The notes: a model not told the origin generated them from the letters alone. A DNA stretch of 64,000 nt from Hyphomicrobiales bacterium (GCA_900472485.1 UCII01000012.1:379146-443145); one strand, 5' to 3'; shown: positions 43,511 to 54,044, counted from the first letter of the stretch. Made by a program: numbers and translations.

Positions 43511-43870
43511 ATGGCAAAAATTCTGATCACGGAAGACGAAGATTCGCTTCGCACCTTCGTCGCCCGCGCGCTGCGCTTGGACGGTCATGAGACCGAAGAG
43601 GCAGCCGACGGCGCGGAGGGCTTGGAGAAACTGAAGCAGGGCGGCTACGACCTTTTGCTGTCGGATATCCGCATGCCCGTGATGGACGGTATCGAGCTTG
43701 CGCATCAGGCACATTCGACGTGCCCGGGGATGAAAATCCTGCTAATGACCGGCTATGCGGAGCAGCGCGAGCGCGCTGACGACCTTATGGAAAAGATCGT
43801 CGACGTCGTCGCCAAGCCCTTCGCGCTGCCAGACATCCGCAAGGCCGTTGCCCGGGCTTTGGCTGCCTGA
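43511..43870 (+). CDS. Single-domain response regulator, CpdR-like
   Basis: 119 residues: one receiver domain without an output domain. The acidic pocket is TEDED (residues 7-11), the phosphoacceptor is D52 in LLLSDIRMPVMDG, then LLMTGYAEQRERADDL and KPFALP. The MTGYAEQRERA stretch and length resemble CpdR, which when unphosphorylated delivers ClpXP substrates during the cell cycle in Caulobacter and rhizobia. Rhizobia hold more than one such protein, so the exact paralogue is open. AGGAG lies 8 bases before the ATG. No kinase is adjacent. Confidence 0.87.
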   Translation: MAKILITEDEDSLRTFVARALRLDGHETEEAADGAEGLEKLKQGGYDLLLSDIRMPVMDGIELAHQAHSTCPGMKILLMTGYAEQRERADDLMEKIVDVVAKPFALPDIRKAVARALAA

Positions 43871-43916
43871 CATTTCTCGACTATCGGCACGGTCGTTTCC
43901 TGTGCCGAGGTCATCA

Positions 43917-44342
43917 TCATTTGCGGATAGGGCCGAAATCGTCATCTGGATAGTAGATGGTTTCTTCTCCCGGCTTTCTTGAGCCGACAACGATCATCGT
44001 CACCGCGGCGGCGGAAAGATTGAGCAAATGATGCGCATTCGGTTGCCCGGCCGGAAATCCCACGAAATCGCCGGGCCCGAGAATATGGTGACCGTTTTCG
44101 TCAACCAGCGTCGGCGTGCCTGTGAGAATATAGAGAAATTCGTCCTCCGCCATATGCCAGTGGCGTGATGAAGACATGCCTCCGGGATCGAGGGTGACGA
44201 GATTCACGCCAAATTGCGTGATGCCTACAGCTTTGGCCAGCCGAATCTCGTGCTTGCCGCTGAGCCTTACATCCGCGTCGGCAACGCCGGGCAGACCTGT
44301 CGTGACAGGCAGATCCGAAATATTGGCAAGCTTGGTCTCCAT
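43917..44342 (-). CDS. Cupin-domain protein
   Basis: 141 residues, one conserved cupin barrel. Metal-binding residues fit RHWHMAEDEFLYILTG (HxH(x)nE motif) and LNAHH-like NAHHLLNLS in the second motif. Such small cupins serve as isomerases, dioxygenase-like enzymes or ligand sensors; the role is unknown. Divergent from nothing: its left neighbour is convergent, and the very large membrane gene follows on the same strand upstream. Confidence 0.82.
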   Translation of the reverse strand: METKLANISDLPVTTGLPGVADADVRLSGKHEIRLAKAVGITQFGVNLVTLDPGGMSSSRHWHMAEDEFLYILTGTPTLVDENGHHILGPGDFVGFPAGQPNAHHLLNLSAAAVTMIVVGSRKPGEETIYYPDDDFGPIRK

Positions 44343-44393
44343 CTCATTCCATTTTGCGAAGTATGAAAGACGTAGCTTCGATGACAGACTGCG

Positions 44394-47141
44394 TTACTGA
44401 CCCAGGTTCAGCAGACGTTCCAGATAACGCCGTTCTTCGCTGAGCGTGGGATTGTTGCTCAGCCGTTCGCGAATGGCGTCGAGAATTTGACGTGCGCGCT
44501 CTGCTTCAATGATGTCCGGCACCATGTTGTCATTGGGGTTGTCAGAGAAACCGCCGTCGTTGCGCGACCGGCCGAGCGGATCGCGGCCGTTTTGACCGCC
44601 TTGGCCCAACTGCCCCGGCATCTGTCCCTGACCCTGCCCCTGGCCTTGTCCTTGCTGCATCTGGGCCATAAGCTGGTTCATCATTTCGCGCGTGCCCTTG
44701 CGCAGAGCATCCAGCGCGCGTCCCTGGCCTTGCACGGCGCCTTCGCCATTGCCCTCGGCAAGCTGGCCTGAAGCGCCTTTCATCTCCTGTTGTGCCTTGC
44801 CGTAATTCTGGTTCGGCTTCATGCCGAGCGAGCCGAGGTTTTTCTGCAGTTCGCCGAGTTGCTTGCCGAGGTCCTCCTGCTGCTGGCGCAGTTGCTTCAG
44901 CGCGTCGCGCAGCTGATCGGCCGTCATGTTATCGGTGGGATCCTTGCCCTTCTCGCCCTGCTGGTTCTGGCCTTGCTGCTGATCCTGCTGGCCTTGGCTG
45001 CGCTGGCCCATATCCGGGCGCATCGGGTCGTTGAGGCCGGGCATGGGCTGATCCATCAGGCCGTCGCCGTCCTCGTTGGAATCGCCGCGCTGCATGCGAT
45101 CGCGCATGGCCTGATCGAGCTTGAAGGTCTGATCCATCAGCTTCTGCTGATCGCGCATGATGCGGCCGAGCTTGTCCATCTGTTCGCGCATCTTGTCGTT
45201 GGCCTGGTTCTGCTGCTGCCCAGGCTGCGGCTTGCCCGCCTGCAGGCTGTTCATCAGCTGCTGCAGTTCGGAAAGCATCTGCTGTGCGGCCTGCCGATTG
45301 CCGGAGCGCGCGAGATTTTCGATCTGATCCATCATGCGCTGCAGATCCTGCTGGCGCAGGATATTGGCTGAGCGCTGGTTCGGCTGGGCCGGCATGTTGC
45401 GCATGCGCTCGGCCAGCTCCTTCATATAGGCGTCCATCGCCTTGCGCAGCTCGTCGGTCAGCTTCTTGATCTCGGCATCGGAAGCGTTGCGCTGGAGCGC
45501 GTCGGAGAGCTTCTGCTGGGCGTCGCGCAGGGCCTTTTCCGCATCGGTCAACTGCGCATCTTCCATGCCGAGCGCGATCTGCCAGAGATAATCGGCCGTA
45601 TCCTTCAGCGAGGCTTCGCTGCTTGCGAGCTTCATGCGCGTCAGCGCCGATTTGAGCGCGAGATAGTTGCCGAGATCGGGGATTGTCTCTTCCGGGCGAA
45701 TGGTCAGAGACTTGTTGAGCTCGATCGCCTCCGGCATCTTGCGCGTATCGAGCGCGAAGACCTGACGTTCTTCGGCCACGGCGGCAGCGAGCGGCTGGCT
45801 GAAATTACGGGACGGCAATACCATCTCATAGGGTGAGCTGCGGCCCGTCTGGCCCGCACCGTCCTTGGCGACGAGGGTGATGCGCACGCGCTTGCCGGCG
45901 AGCGGATCCTGCGTCAGATCGTGGCTCGCCAGACCCTTGCCATTGCGGCGGTCGCGGCGCGGCATTTCGAGCTTGAATTCCGGCAAGCCATAGAGCGGCG
46001 TCGCGGCAGGATCGGATTCCACCGGCACGATCTCGGCATAGGCTTCCTCGACGCCGTAATCATCCTTGACCTTGAAGCCGAGTTCCAGCGCGCCGCTCGC
46101 CGTCGCATGCGGAATGCCGTCGAAGGTGATCTCCGGCGGTTTATCGACGACTACGTTGAAGGACCAAGACTTGCCGTTGACGGTGAGTTCGCCACCCTTT
46201 TCCAGTTTGAGAACATGGGTACGGGCGACCATCCCGTCTGCAGCCGGGATATTGCCGGTGCCGTTTGCTGCGGGCGGCACGGCGGGAGGCGTTGCAGGTT
46301 TTGCGCCAGCCGGGCCCTGCTTGTCGGCATCAGCGGCCTGCTCGGGGATTTCGACGCCTTTTTCCGCGCCAGTTGCCTGGAACAGCACTTTCTCATCCGT
46401 CGCAGCACCCGAAACACGTACGGTGAGCTCGGAGAATTGCGGCACGTTCAAGCTATTGCCGGCATTGGTGACATTGCCCGTCAAATAGACCGGCGCTTCG
46501 CCGGTATAATAGGGCGGAGTGACCCAAGCATCGACACGGACATCCGGATTGCTCGATGTCGAGGTCCATGCCGTGAAGGCATCACTGAGCGAGCCGCCGC
46601 TGTTGGACATGGAAAAGCTGAAGGCCGTTACCAGCAACAGGGCTGGGACGGCACGCAATGCGAAGCGGTCGTAGCGCGTAATATCCGGCCTCGGCAGGCC
46701 GGCATCCAGGGCGGCGATGCGCTCGGCCATGCGCGTCTGGTGTTCCCGCCAGAGCGCGCGCGCAAACGGAGTGTCGAGCGCCGGCTCGTCTTCCTGCACC
46801 GTGACGGGCTGGTGAGCGAGGCCATTGCGCTCTTCCAACAGCCGGTCCGCCTCGACGGTGTTCGGCCAGCGCAGGCGGCGCAGCGGATAGAGAGATATGG
46901 CGAAGCCAACCGCGAAGACGGCAAGCAGCAGAAAGCGCAGAATATCCGGCGTAGTGCGGAAAATGCCGAACCATGCGACGGATAGGAAAAGGGCCAGAAT
47001 GGACGCCGGCAGCAGCAATCGTGGCAACAGCTGTTCGCTGACGAGCACCAGCCGCGCAAAGAGACGCTTGACCGCAACCATGCGCGCCAGCGCCGGATGG
47101 GTGGCGAAAGCGCCCTTCTTAGGGTTGCTGGGGCTGGTCAT
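44394..47141 (-). CDS. Large TIGR02302/DUF4175-type membrane protein
   Basis: 915 residues from ATG 47141 (open to 47183). Two or three N-terminal transmembrane helices (about residues 42-65, 72-90 and one near 165-185) are followed by beta-rich domains (residues about 200-480) and then a long helical region. From about residue 600 it is extremely rich in Gln, Met and Gly (for example MQQGQGQGQGQGQMPGQ), with predicted coiled coil between. This matches the alphaproteobacterial TIGR02302 family, which has no established function; an envelope-spanning or scaffold role is inference. The C-terminus is ordered again (IIEAERARQILDAIRERL). Confidence 0.88.
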   Translation of the reverse strand: MTSPSNPKKGAFATHPALARMVAVKRLFARLVLVSEQLLPRLLLPASILALFLSVAWFGIFRTTPDILRFLLLAVFAVGFAISLYPLRRLRWPNTVEADRLLEERNGLAHQPVTVQEDEPALDTPFARALWREHQTRMAERIAALDAGLPRPDITRYDRFALRAVPALLLVTAFSFSMSNSGGSLSDAFTAWTSTSSNPDVRVDAWVTPPYYTGEAPVYLTGNVTNAGNSLNVPQFSELTVRVSGAATDEKVLFQATGAEKGVEIPEQAADADKQGPAGAKPATPPAVPPAANGTGNIPAADGMVARTHVLKLEKGGELTVNGKSWSFNVVVDKPPEITFDGIPHATASGALELGFKVKDDYGVEEAYAEIVPVESDPAATPLYGLPEFKLEMPRRDRRNGKGLASHDLTQDPLAGKRVRITLVAKDGAGQTGRSSPYEMVLPSRNFSQPLAAAVAEERQVFALDTRKMPEAIELNKSLTIRPEETIPDLGNYLALKSALTRMKLASSEASLKDTADYLWQIALGMEDAQLTDAEKALRDAQQKLSDALQRNASDAEIKKLTDELRKAMDAYMKELAERMRNMPAQPNQRSANILRQQDLQRMMDQIENLARSGNRQAAQQMLSELQQLMNSLQAGKPQPGQQQNQANDKMREQMDKLGRIMRDQQKLMDQTFKLDQAMRDRMQRGDSNEDGDGLMDQPMPGLNDPMRPDMGQRSQGQQDQQQGQNQQGEKGKDPTDNMTADQLRDALKQLRQQQEDLGKQLGELQKNLGSLGMKPNQNYGKAQQEMKGASGQLAEGNGEGAVQGQGRALDALRKGTREMMNQLMAQMQQGQGQGQGQGQMPGQLGQGGQNGRDPLGRSRNDGGFSDNPNDNMVPDIIEAERARQILDAIRERLSNNPTLSEERRYLERLLNLGQ

Positions 47142-47176
47142 CGGTCCGGTCTTCTCCCGATCTGACGTTGATGGCC

Positions 47177-47226
47177 AGAGCATGATGTCGAAAAGTGTGG
47201 ACGTCTTTCGGACGACATCATGCTCT
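47177..47226. repeat. AGAGCATGATGTCG inverted repeat
   Basis: Perfect 14-bp arms, AGAGCATGATGTCG (47177-47190) and CGACATCATGCTCT (47213-47226), with a 22-base centre. The pattern is one I associate with dispersed rhizobial intergenic elements; no second copy occurs here. Confidence 0.75.
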
Positions 47227-47253
47227 ACTTCTTTGATTCTAGAGTGGATTCAG

Positions 47254-47278
47254 ATTTTAGATCGATTCGATCTAAAAT
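47254..47278. repeat. Near-perfect AT-rich palindrome
   Basis: ATTTTAGATCGA and TCGATCTAAAAT (12-bp arms) flank a single T. It lies 27 bases from the preceding inverted repeat and probably belongs to the same composite element; a regulator site cannot be excluded. Confidence 0.7.
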
Positions 47279-47490
47279 CATCCGGCTCCAGTCGCCCGTT
47301 TGGGTGGCGCAGCGTCCCACACGCTCGCGCACGCGGTGCCCGGCGAGACACCATTCAATCAAAGATAACATTCTTTGTGGCGAAGACGAGGGCAACGGGC
47401 GTGAAAGGCTGTTTTTTCACCGGACTTCGCCGAAACGTGATCGGGCAAGGCAGCTTTTGCGGTCCTGCCCGAAATTGTCGATGAAGCCGC

Positions 47491-48762
47491 TTATCCCTCA
47501 AGCCAGGCCGGGATCGAATCCAGGCCGATCAGCTCTTCGTAGGTCCCGCGCGGGCGGATGACGTGGAATTCATTGCCCTTGACCAGCACCTCTGGAACCA
47601 GAAGCCGGCTGTTGTAGGTGCCGGCCTGCACGGCGCCATAGGCACCGGCCGAGCCGACGGCCAGCAGATCGCCGGGCTTCGGCAGCGCCATATCGCGGTC
47701 GAGCGCCAGATAATCGCCCGTCTCGCAGACCGGGCCGACGACGTCCGCCTTGATGCGTGGTGTGCTGGCGTCGCCGACCGCAACCGGCCTGATCTCGTGA
47801 TAGGCCTCATAAAGTGTCGGACGGATGAGGTCGTTCATGGCGCCGTCGACGATGACGAAGCTCTTGTCGCCGCCATCTTTCACATAGATGACTTCGGTCA
47901 CGAGAATGCCGGCATTGCCGACGATCAGGCGGCCGGGCTCGGTGACGATCCGGCAATTGAGGCCGCGCAGCTGGTTCTTGACGATCTCGGCATAGGCGTC
48001 CGGCAGCGGCGGCGGATTGTTGTCGTCGCGATAGGGAATGCCGAGGCCGCCGCCGATATCGACATGATGGATATCGTGGCCATCGCCGCGCAGTGTTTCC
48101 ACGAGGTCGCGCAGCAGCTTGAAGGCGTCGTCGAAGGGCTGCAGCTCGGTGATCTGGCTGCCGATATGCATATCGATGCCGGTGACCTTGATCCCAGGCA
48201 GGCTGGCGGCGCGTTCATAGACGGCGCGGGCGCGCTGCCACGAAATGCCGAACTTGTTTTCCTTCTTGCCCGTCGAAATCTTCGCATGCGTGCGTGCATC
48301 GACATCCGGGTTGATGCGGAAGGAAACGGGTGCCACCTTGCCGGCGCGGACGGCGCGCTGGTTCAGCACTTCCAGTTCCGGTTCGGATTCGACGTTGAAG
48401 CAGTAGATGCCGGCTTCGAGCGCCACGTCCATTTCCTGCGCCGTCTTGCCAACGCCGGAGAACATGATGCGGTTTGCCGGAATGCCCGCAGCCAGCGCGC
48501 GGCGAAGCTCACCGACGGAGACGACATCGACGCCGGCGCCGAGGCGGCCGAGTGTCTTCAGCACCGCCTGGTTGGAATTGGCCTTCATGGCGTAGCAGAC
48601 CATGGCGTCGACATCTCCGAAGGCTTCCGCGAAGACGCGATAGTGGCGCTCCAGCGTTGCCGTCGAATAGACATAGAAGGGGGTGCCGACCGCCTTGGCG
48701 ATCTCCGGAACCGGTACATCCTCGGCGTGGAGGATGCCGTCGCGATATTCAAAATGGTTCAC
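47491..48762 (-). CDS. lysA: Diaminopimelate decarboxylase
   Basis: 423 residues. The last step of lysine synthesis: meso-DAP to L-lysine. Fold-III PLP enzyme with K60 in CYAMKANSN, the HIGSQITEL and GGGLGIPY phosphate-binding blocks, and CETGDYLALDR contributing the active-site Cys of the partner subunit. The start MNHFEYRDG is usual for rhizobia. The lptM gene is 13 bases upstream on the same strand. Confidence 0.96.
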   Translation of the reverse strand: MNHFEYRDGILHAEDVPVPEIAKAVGTPFYVYSTATLERHYRVFAEAFGDVDAMVCYAMKANSNQAVLKTLGRLGAGVDVVSVGELRRALAAGIPANRIMFSGVGKTAQEMDVALEAGIYCFNVESEPELEVLNQRAVRAGKVAPVSFRINPDVDARTHAKISTGKKENKFGISWQRARAVYERAASLPGIKVTGIDMHIGSQITELQPFDDAFKLLRDLVETLRGDGHDIHHVDIGGGLGIPYRDDNNPPPLPDAYAEIVKNQLRGLNCRIVTEPGRLIVGNAGILVTEVIYVKDGGDKSFVIVDGAMNDLIRPTLYEAYHEIRPVAVGDASTPRIKADVVGPVCETGDYLALDRDMALPKPGDLLAVGSAGAYGAVQAGTYNSRLLVPEVLVKGNEFHVIRPRGTYEELIGLDSIPAWLEG

Positions 48763-48775
48763 GGTCGTCGCCTAA

Positions 48776-48970
48776 TCAGAGAAGCGGGTCGAGGAAGAAC
48801 TTCTTGTCCTCCGTGCCCGGCTCCTTCGTCGGCTTGGAGACGTCGCCGCCTTTGGTCGCATGAGCACTCGGCGGATCGAGAGGGCCTTTGCGGCCACATC
48901 CGACGACGGCAAGGCCGACGACCGAAAGCACGACGGTCAGGCGGATGATGTGCGGCATGTTGATCTGCAT
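48776..48970 (-). CDS. lptM: LptM-type small lipoprotein
   Basis: 64 residues from ATG 48970, set by AGAGGA 5 bases upstream. A lipoprotein signal leads to GCGRKGPLDPP, the conserved start of the mature LptM/YifL family. In E. coli LptM assists disulphide maturation of the LptD-LptE lipopolysaccharide translocon in the outer membrane. It lies between argH and lysA, the conserved order in rhizobia. Confidence 0.9.
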   Translation of the reverse strand: MQINMPHIIRLTVVLSVVGLAVVGCGRKGPLDPPSAHATKGGDVSKPTKEPGTEDKKFFLDPLL

Positions 48971-49069
48971 CGAAATCCTCTTGGGCGGCAAACGCGAAAG
49001 CAGTCCTTCATAGCGAAGTTTCCGAGCCTTGTGCACCCTGATTGTTGGTTGTGACTTTCGGCGATTTTC

Positions 49070-50470
<1,401 letters not shown>

Positions 50471-50493
50471 GAGATGCCCACCTGGAGAATGTA

Positions 50494-51159
50494 ATGACAG
50501 CAAAGAAGCCGTTCGGTCTGCCGTCCATGAAACTTGTTATGCTTGCCGCCGTCGCCGGGGTTATTGCCGGTGCGGCAGCGGTATACGTGAAGGAGGCAGG
50601 GTATGGCAATGGCATTGGTGAAACGGTCTCGGCCGATCAATGCGGGACCGCCAGGGATCGCGCTGCTGCCCTGACGCCATTCACCAAGGGGCAGGTCGCC
50701 GCCATGAGCGTGCCGCCGGCGCCGATCTTGCTTCAGGGTGTTTCCTTCAAGGGGGCTGACGGGCAGTCGCTGTCGATGAGTAATTTCGCCGGCAAGACCG
50801 TGCTCTTGAATGTCTGGGCGACATGGTGCGTGCCGTGCCGGGAGGAAATGCCGGCGCTGAATGCGCTTGAGAAGAGCGTCGGCAGCGACAAGTTCGAAGT
50901 GGTCGCCGTCAACATCGATACGGGCGACGATGAAAAGACCAAGGCCTTCCGCACGGAATATGCGATCGACAAGCTTGGCTACTACCGCGACAACACCATG
51001 GGCGTGTTCAATGCGCTGAAGAAACAGGGTCTGGCCTTCGGCCTGCCGGTGACGTTGCTCATCGACGACAAGGGCTGCCTCCTATCGGCCATGAACGGTC
51101 CGGCGGCCTGGGACAGCGAGGATGCGAAGAACTTGGTGAAGGCTGCTGCGGGGATTTGA
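50494..51159 (+). CDS. tlpA: Thiol:disulfide interchange protein TlpA
   Basis: 221 residues. A membrane-anchored periplasmic thioredoxin (one N-terminal helix, about residues 9-28) with active site WATWCVPCREEMPAL (WCVPC). TlpA reduces the copper chaperone ScoI and the CuA site of cytochrome oxidase in rhizobia. The GGAG ribosome site is 6 bases before the ATG. Its promoter must lie within or beside the argH start region. A palindromic repeat follows directly. Confidence 0.93.
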   Translation: MTAKKPFGLPSMKLVMLAAVAGVIAGAAAVYVKEAGYGNGIGETVSADQCGTARDRAAALTPFTKGQVAAMSVPPAPILLQGVSFKGADGQSLSMSNFAGKTVLLNVWATWCVPCREEMPALNALEKSVGSDKFEVVAVNIDTGDDEKTKAFRTEYAIDKLGYYRDNTMGVFNALKKQGLAFGLPVTLLIDDKGCLLSAMNGPAAWDSEDAKNLVKAAAGI

Positions 51160-51166
51160 TTTTCCT

Positions 51167-51316
51167 CCTTCTCCCCTCGGGGAGAAGGTGCCCGATAGGG
51201 CGGATGAGGGGGAGTGTGTCATAACAAACGCGTCGCTGGGTAAAGCAGCACCGTCTTGCCGGTAACGCCCCCTCACCCCGCGCTGTCGCGCGACCCTCTC
51301 CCCGCTGGGGCGAGGG
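51167..51316. repeat. GGGGAGAAGG-family repeat pair
   Basis: A 22-bp perfect palindrome at 51167-51188 with tail GTGCCCGATAGGGCGGATGAG, and a diverged inverted partner (CCCTCTCCCC ... GGGGCGAGGG) ending at 51316, between the convergent tlpA and hbd-type genes. Confidence 0.85.
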
Positions 51317-51320
51317 TGTT

Positions 51321-52199
51321 TTACCGCGTCGGAACGGGCGTTTCGCCGCGATAGTCATAGAAGCCGCGGCCGGATTTGCGGCCGAGCCAGCCGGCTTCGA
51401 CATATTTTACCAGCAGCGGGCAGGGGCGATATTTGGAGTCGGCGAGCCCGTCATGCAGCACCTGCATGATCGAAAGGCAGGTGTCGAGGCCGATGAAGTC
51501 GGCAAGCTGCAGCGGGCCCATCGGGTGGTTGGCGCCGAGCCGCATGGCAGTATCGATGGCATCGACGGTGCCCACGCCTTCATAGAGCGTGTAGATCGCC
51601 TCGTTGATCATCGGCAGCAGGATGCGATTGACGATAAAGGCGGGGAAGTCTTCGGCGACGGTGATCGTCTTTTCCAGCGAGGAGACGTAGTCCTTGGCCG
51701 CGGAGAAAGTCGATTCTTCAGTCGCGATGCCGCGTACCAGCTCCACGAGCTTCATGACCGGAACCGGGTTCATGAAGTGGATGCCCATGAAGCGTTCGGG
51801 ACGGTCGGTGGCGGAGGCAAGGCGGGTGATCGAGAGCGACGAGGTATTCGTTGCCAGCAGCGCTTCGGGCTTCAGCACGGGACATACCTGCGCATAGATC
51901 TTGCGCTTGACGCTTTCGTCTTCCGTCGCAGCCTCGATGGCGAGATCGACCTGGGCGAGATCGTTGAGATCGGCCGAGCCGGTGATGCGGGAGAGCGCTG
52001 CCTTGCGCTCTTCGTCGGTTGTCTTGCCGGATGCGACCTGGCGGGCGAGATTGCCGTTGATGGTGGCAAGGCCGCTTTCAATGCGATCCTGCGAGAGATC
52101 GTAGATATGGACCTTGTAGCCGGCCATGGCGGACACATGGGCAATGCCGCAGCCCATCTGGCCCGCGCCGATAATACCGATCGTCTTCAGCGAACTCAT
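51321..52199 (-). CDS. 3-hydroxybutyryl-CoA dehydrogenase
   Basis: 292 residues from ATG 52199 (GGGAG 6 bases upstream). It interconverts acetoacetyl-CoA and 3-hydroxybutyryl-CoA with NAD(P). The Rossmann motif IGIIGAGQMGCGIA is at residues about 7-20; the HFMNPVPVMKLVE segment holds the catalytic His; the C-terminal helical domain is complete. Downstream of etfBA on the same strand, it fits fatty-acid or branched-chain acyl-CoA catabolism, though a hairpin separates the transcripts. Confidence 0.93.
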   Translation of the reverse strand: MSSLKTIGIIGAGQMGCGIAHVSAMAGYKVHIYDLSQDRIESGLATINGNLARQVASGKTTDEERKAALSRITGSADLNDLAQVDLAIEAATEDESVKRKIYAQVCPVLKPEALLATNTSSLSITRLASATDRPERFMGIHFMNPVPVMKLVELVRGIATEESTFSAAKDYVSSLEKTITVAEDFPAFIVNRILLPMINEAIYTLYEGVGTVDAIDTAMRLGANHPMGPLQLADFIGLDTCLSIMQVLHDGLADSKYRPCPLLVKYVEAGWLGRKSGRGFYDYRGETPVPTR

Positions 52200-52249
52200 T
52201 GCCAACTCCCCGGCGCGCTCCTGGCGATGCGCTATGCTCTTAATTCAAA

Positions 52250-52277
52250 TTTGCCGGGCCATTTCTAGCCCGGCAAA
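52250..52277 (-). terminator. Terminator-like hairpin after etfA
   Basis: A perfect 10-bp stem, TTTGCCGGGC pairing with GCCCGGCAAA, loop of 8; on the minus strand it is followed by a T-rich stretch (TTTGAATT). It lies between etfA and the hbd-type gene. Confidence 0.65.
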
Positions 52278-52343
52278 GATTGATAGACCTATAAGAGACG
52301 ATTTTCCAGTCTCTCGCAACTGCGAGAAACCGGATTGGTGCGG

Positions 52344-53273
52344 TCAGAGCGCCTTCTGGAGTTCCGGCAGCGCTTCGAAGAGGTCAGCGACCAGGCCGTA
52401 GTCGGCGATCTGGAAGATCGGGGCTTCCTCGTCCTTATTGATGGCGACAATGACCTTCGAATCCTTCATGCCGGCCAGATGCTGGATGGCGCCGGATATG
52501 CCGCAGGCGATGTAGAGCTGCGGTGCGACCACCTTGCCGGTCTGACCGACCTGCCAGTCGTTCGGCGCGTAGCCGGCATCGACGGCAGCGCGGGAAGCGC
52601 CGACGGCAGCGCCGAGCTTGTCGGCAACCGGCAGGATCACTTCGCGGAACTTCTCGGCAGAGCCGAGTGCACGGCCGCCCGAGATGATGATCTTGGCGGA
52701 GGTCAGCTCCGGACGGTCCGATGTCGACAGTGCATCGCCGACGAAGGTGGACAGCGCCGGATCAGCAGCCGCAGAGATCGTCTCGATTGCAGCCGAACCC
52801 CCTTCAGAGGCGGAGGCGAACGAGGCCGTGCGCACGGTGATCACCTTCTTGGCGTCGGTGGATTGCACCGTCTGGATGGCATTGCCGGCATAGATCGGCC
52901 GCTTGAAGGTGTCGGGGGAAACGACTTCGATGATTTCCGAGACCTGGGCGACATCGAGCAGGGCGGCAACGCGCGGCAGCACGTTCTTGCCGACCGAGGT
53001 CGCGGCGCCGATGATCACGTCGTAGGAACCGGCAAGCGATACGATCAGTGCCGCTAGCGGTTCTGCGAGATTGTTGGCGAGGCTTGCATCCTCGGCAACC
53101 AGCACCTTGGAGACGCCGGCAAGCTTTGCCGCCTGCTCGGCCGCAGCCTTGGCGCCCGCGCCGGCAGCGAGCACATGCACATCGCCGCCGATCTTGGAGG
53201 CAGCCGTCAGCGCCTTAGCGGTCTGGTCGGAGAGGTGGGCATTGTCATGATCAGCCAGAAGAAGAATGGCCAT
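52344..53273 (-). CDS. etfA: Electron transfer flavoprotein subunit alpha
   Basis: 309 residues. With EtfB it carries electrons from acyl-CoA and other dehydrogenases to ETF-ubiquinone oxidoreductase. The FAD-binding C-terminal domain has SGRALGS-like SGGRALGSAEKF, the AVGASRAAVDAGYAPNDWQVGQTGK block and CGISGAIQHLAGM. It is co-transcribed with etfB, 21 bases away. Confidence 0.96.
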   Translation of the reverse strand: MAILLLADHDNAHLSDQTAKALTAASKIGGDVHVLAAGAGAKAAAEQAAKLAGVSKVLVAEDASLANNLAEPLAALIVSLAGSYDVIIGAATSVGKNVLPRVAALLDVAQVSEIIEVVSPDTFKRPIYAGNAIQTVQSTDAKKVITVRTASFASASEGGSAAIETISAAADPALSTFVGDALSTSDRPELTSAKIIISGGRALGSAEKFREVILPVADKLGAAVGASRAAVDAGYAPNDWQVGQTGKVVAPQLYIACGISGAIQHLAGMKDSKVIVAINKDEEAPIFQIADYGLVADLFEALPELQKAL

Positions 53274-53294
53274 AGGTCTTATCCTTTCCTATCC

Positions 53295-54044
53295 TCAGAG
53301 CACGCCGGCTTCGGTCTTGAGCTTTTCGACAAGCTCAGCAACCGAGCCCACCTTGACGCCGGCCTTGCGGCCAGACGGCTCTTCGGTCTTCAGCACCTTC
53401 AGGCGCGGCTCGGTCGAGACGCCGAAATCGGCGGGGCTCTTCTTGTCGAGCGGCTTCTTCTTGGCCTTCATGATGTTCGGCAGCGAGGCGTAGCGCGGCT
53501 CGTTCAGGCGCAGGTCGGTCGTGACGACCGCCGGAAGCTTGACCTCGATGGTCTGCAGGCCGCCATCGACTTCGCGGGTGACCTTGGCGCCACCATCACC
53601 GATCTCGATCTTCGAGGCGAAGGTCGCCTGCGCCGTGCCGAGCAGGGCCGCCAACATCTGGCCGGTCTGGTTGGAGTCGTCATCGATCGCCTGCTTGCCG
53701 ACGATGACGAGGCCCGGCTGTTCGGCCTCGGCGACGCCCTTCAGGATCTTGGCGACGGCGAGCGGCTCGACGGCATCATCGGTTTCGACCAGGATGGCGC
53801 GATCCGCACCCATGGCGAGCGCCGTGCGCAGCGTTTCTTCAGCCTTAGCAGGTCCGATCGATACGACCACCACTTCCTCGGCCTTGCCGGCTTCCTTCAG
53901 GCGCAGCGCCTCTTCGACCGAGATCTCGTCGAACGGGTTCATCGACATCTTCACGTTCGAAAGCTCAACGCCGGAACCATCCGGCTTCACGCGAATCTTG
54001 ACGTTGTAGTCAACAACCCGCTTGACGGGGACGAGAATCTTCAT
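53295..54044 (-). CDS. etfB: Electron transfer flavoprotein subunit beta
   Basis: 249 residues. The AMP-binding partner of EtfA. It starts MKILVPVKRVVDYNVK; the conserved segment VVVSIGPAKAEETLR and the recognition-loop region EVDGGLQTIEVKLPAVVTTDLRLNEPR are intact. AAGGAAGG lies before the ATG. A possible LiuR-type operator lies about 150 bases upstream. Confidence 0.96.
   Translation of the reverse strand: MKILVPVKRVVDYNVKIRVKPDGSGVELSNVKMSMNPFDEISVEEALRLKEAGKAEEVVVVSIGPAKAEETLRTALAMGADRAILVETDDAVEPLAVAKILKGVAEAEQPGLVIVGKQAIDDDSNQTGQMLAALLGTAQATFASKIEIGDGGAKVTREVDGGLQTIEVKLPAVVTTDLRLNEPRYASLPNIMKAKKKPLDKKSPADFGVSTEPRLKVLKTEEPSGRKAGVKVGSVAELVEKLKTEAGVL

Larger units (their letters stand above)
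47142..47490. other. Gene-free intergenic region before the TIGR02302-type gene
   Basis: 349 bases. It holds two palindromic repeats (listed separately) and, at about 47442-47471, a hairpin (CGGGCA pairing with TGCCCG) that may end lysA transcription. The stretch 47290-47440 shows nothing recognisable. Confidence 0.5.

Noticed and set aside
47563..48948. A 461-codon plus-strand frame opposite lysA and lptM
   Set aside because: Antisense shadow; lysA is intact with all PLP-site motifs.
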